A stretch of 64,000 nucleotides of DNA from JAGXLC01 sp964585385. Lineage in GTDB: Bacteria > Bacteroidota > Bacteroidia > Bacteroidales > UBA12077. A program made the position numbers and the translations under genes. The stretch's first letter is position 1; the number at the start of each line of letters is the position of its first letter. Below are positions 15,701 through 23,032 of the stretch, piece after piece. The stretch is taken from assembly GCA_964585385.1 (NCBI GenBank), contig CAZPDP010000014.1, positions 12,914 to 76,913 of the forward strand, in the 5' to 3' direction. Below the pieces are notes generated by a model. That model was given only the letters and a program-made list of their open reading frames with translations, was not told the DNA's origin and did not search any database.

Positions 15701-17661
15701 CCCACGATAGCATAAGCCCCTGACAAGGAAACAGAATATCCAAAATAGTCTCCTGAAGCCCCGTCGGAGGCGGTGAGTTTGGTGAGTTGTCCCCAACTGT
15801 TGGTTCCATCCTGGTCTTTATGGAAAATATAGGCAGACCCGTTATTGTCATCGTTGTAAGCTCCCACAATGGCATAATCCCCTGACAGGGAAACAGAAGA
15901 CCCAAAATAGTCGGATGCAGCTCCATCGGAGGCGGTGAGTTTGGTCAGCTCGCCCCAATTATTGGTTCCCCCCTGGTCTTTATAGAGAATATAGGCCGAG
16001 CCGGAAGAAGACCCGTTGTCGTCGTCTTGATAAGCACCCACAATGGCATAATCCCCTGAGAGGGAAACAGACCATCCAAAATAGTCTCCTGCAGCTCCAT
16101 CGGAGGCCAGGATCTCTCGTATCTCATAAAGGAGATCTTTTAGGATGAAGGTTGCGGCCTGGGAAGTGTCTCTACCGAACAAACTGGAACCAATACACCG
16201 GTACTGGCTGTTATGCAAGGAATCATGAGCCGTAAAAACAAGCGATTCATTATTGATGCCGTCAAATACGAGCGTATCCGAAAGATTTCTAAAGGTATTT
16301 TCTCCATCTCTTTTAATTTGCCATTGAAAATCGGTGATGCCGTTATCAGATACCGTAAAAAGGACTTCTCCATCCTGGTATTGATTTTGGTCTTCAGGAT
16401 GATTTATTATTCTGGGCTCCCCGAAAATATAGGCCGAACCGGAATTTGACCCATTGTCGTCATCATGGTAAGCTCCCACAATGGCATAATCCCCTGACAG
16501 GGAAACAGAAGACCCAAAATAGTCGGATGCAGCTCCATCGGAGGCGGTGAGTTTGGTCAGTTCTCCCCAATTATTACTACCCCCCTGCTCTTTATAAAAA
16601 ACATAGGCAGAACCGGAGTAAGACCCGTTGTCGTCATCACCATAAGCTCCCACGATGGCATAATCCCCTAAGATAGACACCGAATATCCAAAATAGTCGT
16701 ATTCATCCCCATCAGAGGCAAGGAGCTTGGTCAGCTCGCCCCAGTTATTGGTTCCTCCCTGCTCTTTATGGAAAACATAGGCAGAACCGGAAGAAGTCCC
16801 GTTGTCGTCATCATATTGAGCCCCCACAATGACATAATCAACTGAGAGAGAAACTGACCTTCCAAAATAGTCGGCGGTATTCCTATCGGATGCGATCAGC
16901 TTTGTCATCTCACCCCAGTTGTTGGTTCCCCCCTGGTCTTTATAAAAAACATAGGCCGAACCGGAATTTGTCCCGTTGTCGTCATCATAAGAAGCTCCCA
17001 CAATGGCATAATCCCCTGACAGGGAAACGGAATATCCAAAATAGTCTCCTGAAGCCCCGTCGGAGGCGGTGAGTTTGGTGAGTTGTCCCCAACTGTTGGT
17101 TCCATCCTGGTCTTTATGGAAAATATAGGCAGACCCGTTATTGTCATCGTTGTAAGCTCCCACAATAGCATAATCCCCTGTGATGGAAACGGAATTGCCA
17201 AAATAGGCGTAATAGTCTGGATCGGAAGCCGTCAGTTTGATTAGCTCTCCCCAATTATTAATTCCTCCGTGGTCTTTCTGGAAAATGTAGGCTGAACCGG
17301 TATTAGAAGTATAATCGTCATCACGGGAAGCTCCCACAATGGCATAATTACCGGAAATACTTACAGAAATGCCAAAAACATCCTCTGCAGCTATGTCTGA
17401 TGCTACGATCTTCTTCATTTCAACCCATTGTTTATCTTCGTTGCGGTGAAAAATATAGGCTGCCCCTGAATTGGATCCGTAATCTGCATCACCCGGAGAA
17501 CCTACTATAGCATAATCACCTGAAACATATACAGAAGAGCCAAATTGTGCGTCAGCGGTCCCGTCACCAGCCAGAATTTTCTGCACTTCAGTGAGGCTCT
17601 GGCCATTGACAAGGCAAGCCAGGAGTATAAAATAAACGGGTAGTATAATATATTTTTTCAT
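12715..17661 (-). CDS. Giant FG-GAP/HYR surface protein with T9SS sorting domain
   Basis: The product has 1648 residues from the ATG at 17661, which gives signal peptide MKKYIILPVYFILLACLVNG; an in-frame start 18 bases upstream is less likely. Domains in order: seven FG-GAP-type blades (YFGxSVSLSGDYAIVGAxxD) to about 415; an Ig-like domain (415-510); seven more blades (514-900); a second Ig-like domain (900-1000); seven HYR-like repeats of about 80 residues (DNC...DTTLS...DxSGN); and a C-terminal sorting domain (about 1566-1648: IRIYPNPADEHLNVEF and a closing KIIKK). It should pass the outer membrane by type IX secretion and sit on the surface, perhaps as an adhesin. Blades contain near-identical DNA repeats. 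Confidence 0.88.
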   Translation of the reverse strand: MKKYIILPVYFILLACLVNGQSLTEVQKILAGDGTADAQFGSSVYVSGDYAIVGSPGDADYGSNSGAAYIFHRNEDKQWVEMKKIVASDIAAEDVFGISVSISGNYAIVGASRDDDYTSNTGSAYIFQKDHGGINNWGELIKLTASDPDYYAYFGNSVSITGDYAIVGAYNDDNNGSAYIFHKDQDGTNSWGQLTKLTASDGASGDYFGYSVSLSGDYAIVGASYDDDNGTNSGSAYVFYKDQGGTNNWGEMTKLIASDRNTADYFGRSVSLSVDYVIVGAQYDDDNGTSSGSAYVFHKEQGGTNNWGELTKLLASDGDEYDYFGYSVSILGDYAIVGAYGDDDNGSYSGSAYVFYKEQGGSNNWGELTKLTASDGAASDYFGSSVSLSGDYAIVGAYHDDDNGSNSGSAYIFGEPRIINHPEDQNQYQDGEVLFTVSDNGITDFQWQIKRDGENTFRNLSDTLVFDGINNESLVFTAHDSLHNSQYRCIGSSLFGRDTSQAATFILKDLLYEIREILASDGAAGDYFGWSVSLSGDYAIVGAYQDDDNGSSSGSAYILYKDQGGTNNWGELTKLTASDGAASDYFGSSVSLSGDYAIVGAYNDDNNGSAYIFHKDQDGTNSWGQLTKLTASDGASGDYFGYSVSLSGAYAIVGAFGDDDNGSLSGSAYVFHKDQGGTNNWGELTKLTASDGDADDRFGYSVSISGDYAIVGANNDDDNGSNSGSAYIFQKNQGGTNNWGQLIKLNASDGNAGDYFGFSVSLSGDNATIGANGDDGNGNNAGSAYIFQKDQGGTNNWGELTKLTASDGAAGDQFGYSVYLSGNYVVIGSPYDYHSATNSGSAYMFFKDLGGLSNWGEATKLLTTDQANGDNFGNAVAISGNQIIGGTSTKDTSKGATYIFHYPSATITQEPEKIFIICSESTIPLVISAENAENYQWQMSSDNGLTFNNLENDSIYSGVETDSLLIYASQAVDSNLYRCVVSNDLGIDYSNHAFLTLDRTGPEFAVSDTTLALDSSGTALLSPEEIITTAFDSCGIQDTTLSHYSFGCRDVDTVTIYATITDVSGNITTKAVELPVLDTIAPIVLTRDTTIVFDSTGSASVSIKQLLVDVWDNCCIMDTTLSGQTSYTLSDSGKVFTLDLTVRDSSENSTIQQVNVTVVADNTPPSLTTQSATVYLDSSGTAIIPKESVIGDLTDNYGVVDTTLSQSAFSCSDTGEVKILVTVMDGAGNTDQDSATIYIVDNMKPWVEATDSLIRLNKDGVATFKLEQFVQAKDNCSLTDTIITGQTDFTCSDAGDIINVNVSLTDKSGNTSTSKVKVLVADSLPPEVTPQEFVLLLGADDNTTLNADDVILEASDNCQLGVKSVNPSTFDCSYIGENTIELTVSDVYGNQTVKSVNITVSESEPPTVIAKDDTVYIDNNGLGIVNAADLIKTADDNCGVTDTVLTRSTFDCSSIGLNAFNVIVKDGSGNEAAGLVQVNVKDTIGPVLTTRDYTLQLDGTGSGMLKPENVVSDLSDNCGDCDIDLSKSVFSSSDIGSETVYVTAVDKGGNAITKEAWVTIDQGTGVYELSQYGIRIYPNPADEHLNVEFEQLSDIERVRIINLTGETLYERKSVSGMQRINLSEFPANIYILQIYTKKGIVNTKIIKK

Positions 17662-17695
17662 ATTCTTAGATTTTTGCATTCTTGTAAAATGTTAT

Positions 17696-18281
17696 TTATT
17701 TAGCCGGATTGGTATAGAACGAGATCCGCTCCCCGTAAGCCGTATCGCTGTTGTTTATGGCGTAGGCCCGTATGTAATAGGTTTGCCCGGCATTCAGACT
17801 GGTTATTGTGCTGGTAAATTCCCCCTCCATACTTGTGGAACCGAGATCATTGAATCCATCCCTTAAATCGGGCATACCTGTCATGCTCCAGCAATGGCCG
17901 TGCTTTGAAATACTTCCGTTTCCAACAGCCAGTATGTTGCCGGTTACAGATGCGGAGCTGTCGGTAATGCTTTCAAAACTCCCGGTCTTCACTTCCGGCA
18001 TGTAGGGGCTTTCACTGGTGATTAGCTGTTTAATCTGTCCATACTGGACACCCCGTTCATTCACCGCATAGGCCCTGACATTATATGTGCTTTCACTTTT
18101 TAATCCATCCACACTGGAAACAAAAAACATATCCGAATCGGGACCAAGGNNNNNNNNNNNNNNNNNNNNNNNNNNNNNNNNNNNNNNNNNNNNNNNNNNN
18201 NNNNNNNNNNNNNNNNNNNNNNNNNNNNNNNNNNNNNNNNNNNNNNNNNAGGATATTCCTTATAGATTTATATTGTGTCAT
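17696..18281 (-). CDS. FN3-like surface protein, interrupted by assembly gap
   Basis: The C-terminal 151 residues are readable (17696-18149) and contain two fibronectin type III-like units, each ending in the family phrase (STYNVRAYAVNERGVQYG and QTYYIRAYAINNSDTAYGER). The N-terminal part is lost in the 100-N gap. An ATG at 18281 (MTQYKSIRNIL) beyond the gap, 34 bp after the preceding gene, is the likely true start. The real size of the gap and thus the protein length are unknown. It lies between the barrel-protein gene and the giant T9SS substrate and is probably co-transcribed with them. Confidence 0.65.
18150..18249. other. Assembly gap (100 N)
   Basis: Exactly 100 N, so a scaffolding placeholder of unknown true size, inside the FN3-like gene. 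Confidence 0.95.
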
Positions 18282-18315
18282 TTTCTTCGTATTAATTGGT
18301 TTGAATTATGATGTA

Positions 18316-19167
18316 TTAAAAGGCAACACCAATGCCAATGTTGTAGTCGTAATAGTCGAGCTCATAAAAAGTAACTCCTCCTGAGAGCAGGAAAAAACCC
18401 ATTTTAATCTGCATTCCTGATTCTGCCACAATACCGTAATAGCTTCTTTGATCATTAACAACATAGGAATCACTGACCAGTTCATCTGTAAAGTAGTCAT
18501 ACTGGTCAATATGCCAAATCAACTCGAACTCTCCGTATCCTGCTCCTGCATACCAGAAAAGGTTCCTGCCAAGCTGAAAATTTAAACCGGCTGTGGCAGT
18601 AAAAACAGAATGATTTACCTCCTCGTCAAATTTGTAATAACCGGATGTGTTATAATCCTTTACAAAATAGTCATCGGATGTAAACTCAGGGGATAATTTC
18701 CTCCCGCTATTATAAGTAGCTCCGAGGTACCAACCCACTCTGCCTATCATACCTGCTTTTATTCCATAGGTTTGGATAAGTGTACTACTCGGATTGACAA
18801 AAATGCGCTTTCTTGGCTTTTCTCCGTGCACCTCAGCCCGGACATCGAATACTACCTGTCCTTCCAGCTTATTCATGTCTTTAAAAACATCCCAGGTAAG
18901 GTGGTTTTTACCGGGCTTTACATTTTCCCCTACATCGCCTGTAACGGAAGACATTGGGCCCTGAAAGGTCTGTCCTCCATCCTGACTGACATAAAGAGCT
19001 ACATCAAATTTCTGGTAGAGCTTTGCCCCGGAAATTTTGTAGCGAATTAATACCTTATCCAGGAGGGGTACAGGGTCTACATTTGTAACCCGTTGCGAGA
19101 AACCCTTTATTCCCGGAAACAGAAATAATATAATGATTAAATATTTATATCGGTTCATAGTGTTCAT
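18316..19167 (-). CDS. Outer-membrane beta-barrel-like protein
   Basis: The product has 283 residues with a signal peptide (YLIIILFLFPGIKGFSQ). Residues about 25-115 form a soluble beta domain (ISGAKLYQKFDVALYVSQDG, then KPGKNHLTWDVFKDMN) of the kind found in Bacteroidota surface proteins with FISUMP or repeat modules. From about 130 to the end, alternating aromatic and glycine strands (VGWYLGATYNSG, FWYAGAGYGEFEL, ending NIGIGVAF) suggest a small outer-membrane barrel with a terminal phenylalanine. The start could also be the second Met at 19158. It lies 18 bp after the caspase gene, hence the same operon is likely. Confidence 0.75.
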   Translation of the reverse strand: MNTMNRYKYLIIILFLFPGIKGFSQRVTNVDPVPLLDKVLIRYKISGAKLYQKFDVALYVSQDGGQTFQGPMSSVTGDVGENVKPGKNHLTWDVFKDMNKLEGQVVFDVRAEVHGEKPRKRIFVNPSSTLIQTYGIKAGMIGRVGWYLGATYNSGRKLSPEFTSDDYFVKDYNTSGYYKFDEEVNHSVFTATAGLNFQLGRNLFWYAGAGYGEFELIWHIDQYDYFTDELVSDSYVVNDQRSYYGIVAESGMQIKMGFFLLSGGVTFYELDYYDYNIGIGVAF

Positions 19168-19185
19168 ATTTTGTGGTAATTAGCA

Positions 19186-20952
19186 TTAAAATTCAAAAAG
19201 GATCATGTCCTCATTGCCATGGAATTCTGGAGTCTGAAGACCCGTGATCTTAGTGGAAGTTTCCTCCACGTTTTTGATAACGTATTCTTTCAGTTCTCCC
19301 AGTGTCAGTTTCCCGTCGTTATTGCTGTCTGCTTCTCCTTTCATCCCGGCAGCCAGGTAGTAGGTAAACAAACCGGTCTTAGACTGATCAAAACCTAATG
19401 ACGTTTGATCGCCACTGGATGACATAAAAACATTGAAATTCGGATTTTTTTCCCAGGGTTTTCTTACTTTGGGTTCAATGCGTAACCCTTTCATAGAAAC
19501 CAGGTTTTCCGTTTTAATTTTTTCAGAAGCCTTTGAAGCGCCGCTAAAACATGCATCCAGAAATACAGTCACACTCTTTGCTTCCAGCTTTTCCAGGTTT
19601 TTATAGAACAAATCCAGGTTGTAACCCTGCTCTTCCAGTCTTTCTATTCTCCCATCAGACGGGAAAAGATAAACGTTCTTTCCATCCTTGCTTGGCATAC
19701 CATGACCGGAATAAAAAACAAAAAGATCTGTTTTACCCTTTATTATTGCTTTTTGTAATTCGCCTATATCCGGGTTGAAGTAATCGTCAAAGAAAAATCC
19801 GTAGGCTTCCTTACTGGTTAATGTTACCACATTTTCCATTCCCAGCTTTTGCTTGAAATATTTTTCCACTACTTCAGCATCATTTTCTGCATAAGGCGCA
19901 GGGGGTATATGTCTGTAATGCTCAATTCCAATGATCAAAGCTGCAGAATTTGGTCGCTGTGTTTTGGAAGGAGTCACTTCCCTGATGTTGATTACACTTT
20001 CGATATTAGCCGAAAACTTATTCGATTTATACTCAAAGCGCGCAATATTTTTCCTGAAACTTTCCAAATTAGCCTCCACATTTAATACTGACTGTTCCGG
20101 TGGTTTTGCATTCAGCTTGATTGGCAGCTGGTAGTCCACCAGTTCCCCTTCGTTTTTCTGTTCATTTACAGTAAGGAAAATAGGCAATTCGCCTTTTGTG
20201 TGTACCCGTTTGTTTGGACTGATTTTAACCCAGAAGGATTTGACTTCACCAATCCCTATATCGCCAATCTGCCCTTCTGCCTCCTCGAGAAAGATGTTTG
20301 GATCATCACCAGAAACGCTGTATGTTGTATTTTTTGCCACATTGTTCCCCACATTTTGAATGTAAATTTTGGCTTTGACCATTTCTCCCGGCTGAAGCTG
20401 ATTGTCAGCTGAAATAGGAGCTGTCCCTTCACCATAATCAACGATTTCCACACCTGAAAACACCATTTTGGGCTCCTGGTATTCATACGTATTCAATACA
20501 AGATAGGCCGGATCCATATCGTAGCCAAAATGCTCCCGGACATTGATCATGATCTTATGTTTCTTTGTTTGAATGTCCTTTCCAGCTTCAATTGGAATGA
20601 TTAATTCTTCGGTTCTCCCGGGATATAGCATAGGGATTTCCTGTTTATCTCCAATTTTAAAGGCTGGATCGAACTGGTCGGATTGAATCTCAACTTTTAA
20701 AGCCTGGGCAGGCCCCTTACCCCTGTTTGTAATTCTCAGTTTTAACTCGCCATTTTCCTGGGCTTCAATAATCCCATTATTATTGGCATCTTTGAAATTC
20801 AGATTTACATACAGATTAGGGGGAAGACCCCTTTTAAAACCCGGTTTAAGGTTAAAATACTTGCTTTGGCTTTGGCCTGAAATCGTCTCCTGTGATAATC
20901 CCAAAGCGGGTATCAGAAAACACAGAAATGAAATAATTACCAGTTTTTTCAT
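19186..20952 (-). CDS. Secreted caspase-family (C14) peptidase
   Basis: The product has 588 residues. A signal peptide (LVIISFLCFLIPALGLS) is followed by two CARDB-like beta domains (about 45-280), the first with an EF-hand-like DANNNGIIEAQENGEL. A caspase p20-like domain starts at about 335 (SAALIIGIEHYRHIP). The catalytic dyad is visible: H417 in FYSGHGMP and C468 in VFLDACFSG. A second EF-hand-like loop (DSNNDGKLTLGEL) lies near 550, so calcium control is plausible. Family members cut after basic or acidic residues; the substrate here is unknown. It is the first gene of the exported-protein run and the only likely protease there, with surface proteins downstream as possible targets. Confidence 0.9.
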   Translation of the reverse strand: MKKLVIISFLCFLIPALGLSQETISGQSQSKYFNLKPGFKRGLPPNLYVNLNFKDANNNGIIEAQENGELKLRITNRGKGPAQALKVEIQSDQFDPAFKIGDKQEIPMLYPGRTEELIIPIEAGKDIQTKKHKIMINVREHFGYDMDPAYLVLNTYEYQEPKMVFSGVEIVDYGEGTAPISADNQLQPGEMVKAKIYIQNVGNNVAKNTTYSVSGDDPNIFLEEAEGQIGDIGIGEVKSFWVKISPNKRVHTKGELPIFLTVNEQKNEGELVDYQLPIKLNAKPPEQSVLNVEANLESFRKNIARFEYKSNKFSANIESVINIREVTPSKTQRPNSAALIIGIEHYRHIPPAPYAENDAEVVEKYFKQKLGMENVVTLTSKEAYGFFFDDYFNPDIGELQKAIIKGKTDLFVFYSGHGMPSKDGKNVYLFPSDGRIERLEEQGYNLDLFYKNLEKLEAKSVTVFLDACFSGASKASEKIKTENLVSMKGLRIEPKVRKPWEKNPNFNVFMSSSGDQTSLGFDQSKTGLFTYYLAAGMKGEADSNNDGKLTLGELKEYVIKNVEETSTKITGLQTPEFHGNEDMILFEF

Positions 20953-21080
20953 GATTCTTTTGTTTTATAATGTTGAAAACACAGTGATTGATTATTCTAT
21001 TCATATTGAAATTCTATATTCCTGTGAGCGTGAAAAAAATACACGATAAAACAAAAGAAGCTGTTTTATTTGATATATTC

Positions 21081-21100
21081 AATACCCAGATCTGGGTATT
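21081..21100. promoter_or_regulatory. Perfect 20-bp palindrome upstream of the caspase operon
   Basis: AATACCCAGATCTGGGTATT is a perfect palindrome 129 bp before the caspase ATG. It is followed on the plus strand by four T, but no plus-strand gene leads into it, so an operator is at least as likely as a terminator. A looser ACCCAG-CTGGGT hairpin lies at the far end of the gene run (10132-10150). Confidence 0.45.
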
Positions 21101-21207
21101 TTTTGATTTATATTACACTAATTGTTGGTACTCTATTTTTTAGGTAATAGAGAAGGTGAAATTTCCTTAAAGCTCATTAGGATTGAATTACCAGCACCCA
21201 AATCTTC

Positions 21208-22083
21208 TTAGTAAGTATTGGTCATATCTTCCGGGACCACCAGGATGTAATCCGCCTTTTCCTTATGCTTGTCATTCAATGACTCCAGGTTTTCCTGCCT
21301 GACGGAATGGATTGTTTTGATATTCAGCCCGGGCTTTTCCTGTTTTATGTACCAGACTATGCCTTCTTTGTTTTTGGAGTGGTATGTTCCGTTAAAATGG
21401 ATAAACAGCTTGTCTTTCTTAAAATTTTCCAGTATGAAATGAGCCATGGTGGCATCTTTAATGGCCTGTGCCCGGGGAAAATTTTCAGTGGCTTGATCTT
21501 TCATACCGGGCATGTGGGCCATTTTTATCATTTCCTTGTAACCGGGCAGATTGGGATTGTATTTAACCGGCAGCGGGGCTATATATTCTTTAGCCCTTTC
21601 TGAAAGGGATTCCAGTCCTTCAAATCCTTTCCGGGAGACAATGGCCGCATAACGCCTGGGGATATTGGTAGCAATAAATGGAAGTTCGTTTTCTTTGGCG
21701 TACTCAACCAGCGGCCTGTAATCGGTTTCATAATTGCTCCAGAGCTTGGATTCTTCCTTGAAATGCTTCTCTTTAATCGTGCCTCCCAGGTATTCATCCA
21801 GGACGATCTGGTCGTCGGCTTCGAACATCTCAGCGCCTATCACCGGCCCCTGGTCGCTCATTTTATGCATATCTTTCAGCAGTCGATATTGCAGCCAATG
21901 ATTGATGGGATCGTTGTGGAGCTCCCCGAAAAACAGTATATGAGTTTCCATAAGCTGACTGACCATATCTTCATATTCAATTTCCACTCCGTCACCGGTA
22001 AATATTTTGTAGGCGTCATTCTGAGCGATGGCGTGGACAGATAAAAACGCAAAAACAAGGATGAATAAAGCCTTCTGAATCAT
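21208..22083 (-). CDS. ChaN-family exported protein
   Basis: The product has 291 residues with a signal peptide (ALFILVFAFLSVHAIAQ). The ChaN/haem-binding-uptake family motif appears at the start of the mature part (HILFFGELHNDPINHWLQ), followed by the characteristic GAEMFEADDQIVLDEYL and LPFIATNIPRRYAAIVSRKG. A conserved late motif is KLFIHFNGTYHSKN. The best known member, Campylobacter jejuni ChaN, binds haem as a surface lipoprotein; this one has no lipobox and is probably periplasmic. Neighbouring genes give no direct link to iron. Confidence 0.85.
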   Translation of the reverse strand: MIQKALFILVFAFLSVHAIAQNDAYKIFTGDGVEIEYEDMVSQLMETHILFFGELHNDPINHWLQYRLLKDMHKMSDQGPVIGAEMFEADDQIVLDEYLGGTIKEKHFKEESKLWSNYETDYRPLVEYAKENELPFIATNIPRRYAAIVSRKGFEGLESLSERAKEYIAPLPVKYNPNLPGYKEMIKMAHMPGMKDQATENFPRAQAIKDATMAHFILENFKKDKLFIHFNGTYHSKNKEGIVWYIKQEKPGLNIKTIHSVRQENLESLNDKHKEKADYILVVPEDMTNTY

Positions 22084-22161
22084 AATTAATTGAATTAAAT
22101 TTTATAAATTTTTCAAGGTAAGCAATTTACAGATTTTTATAATAGTAACAATAACTGGAAG

Positions 22162-22722
22162 CTAATATTTATAGCCTTTTCCTTTGTCTTCTTCCAGTTC
22201 AACGCCCAGTCCCAGCACCATCCGGTTTACAAAATTGAAGTAAGAGGTTATCATGGCCACATCATGAATGGCGCGGTCTGAAAAACCAAAGTCCTTCATG
22301 CGCTGAACTAGCTGGTCAATATCGGGATCAGATGGATCACTGGTTAATTTCTCGGTATAATCGCATATTACGGCATCTTCATCAGATAACCCGATATTAC
22401 GATAGCCTTCGGCAAAACCGGCAACCTTTTTCTCATCTTTCCAGTATTGCAGCAATGCTTCCGAGTGATGTTCGATACAATACTTGCATTTGTTGGTTAC
22501 AGAAACCTGTACTCCAATCATTTCCCTCTGTGCCCTGCGAAGCGGTGACTTACCAAACATCAGGGTCATGTACAAATCCATATGCCTGAGCAAACTATCG
22601 GGATGTACACTGTGAATTTTATGCACATTCGCCAGTTTCCCGCGTTTATCAGTAACCTGGTCGTATATTTCCCGAAGCTCCTTATCGGCTTCCTCGTAAT
22701 CTATAATTCTGATGTATGCCAT
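22162..22722 (-). CDS. AhpD-like peroxidase-related enzyme
   Basis: A 186-residue carboxymuconolactone decarboxylase/AhpD-family protein. The redox motif CKYCIEHHSEAL supplies C79, C82 and H86, and the preceding REMIGVQVSVTNK is the usual helix. Length and layout fit the peroxidase-related (alkylhydroperoxidase-like) subgroup. It should be a cytoplasmic thiol peroxidase. It ends 79 bp before the chaN-like gene start on the same strand. Confidence 0.85.
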   Translation of the reverse strand: MAYIRIIDYEEADKELREIYDQVTDKRGKLANVHKIHSVHPDSLLRHMDLYMTLMFGKSPLRRAQREMIGVQVSVTNKCKYCIEHHSEALLQYWKDEKKVAGFAEGYRNIGLSDEDAVICDYTEKLTSDPSDPDIDQLVQRMKDFGFSDRAIHDVAMITSYFNFVNRMVLGLGVELEEDKGKGYKY

Positions 22723-22998
22723 ATTCCTTCATTTCATTATACTACAATCTGAAAAGAAATAAGTTTTTAAAAATTAATAAGAAAAAGAATGGAAAAGAGA
22801 ATGTTGATTTTAAAGGGATTCATTTAAGAAGGATCCACAATTGTTCTAACCTGCATTATTCATGAATTATTCGGGCTAAGGAAAAATAGCACGAGGGGAT
22901 AAAAGGTTTCTTTGCTTTAATAATATTGTCCGGGTAAGTGTTTAACAATTATCAGTATAACCTTATTTATATTAATTTAAAATAAAGAAATTATTTCT

Positions 22999-23006
22999 TA
23001 TATTTG
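22999..23006 (+). promoter_or_regulatory. Candidate -7 box for the acyl-CoA ligase gene
   Basis: TATATTTG matches the TAnnTTTG box, 27 bp before the ATG at 23033. No clear -33 TTG was found. Otherwise the 310-base spacer 22723-23032 shows nothing. Confidence 0.4.
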
Positions 23007-23032
23007 TCTGTTGAGTCTAAAATAATTGTCAG

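Noticed and set aside
14303..16449. Several plus-strand frames inside the giant FG-GAP gene
   Set aside because: They are antisense shadows of a repeated coding sequence and have no own features.
21081..21104. Palindrome plus T-run as a plus-strand terminator
   Set aside because: No plus-strand gene lies upstream, so it was listed as a possible operator.
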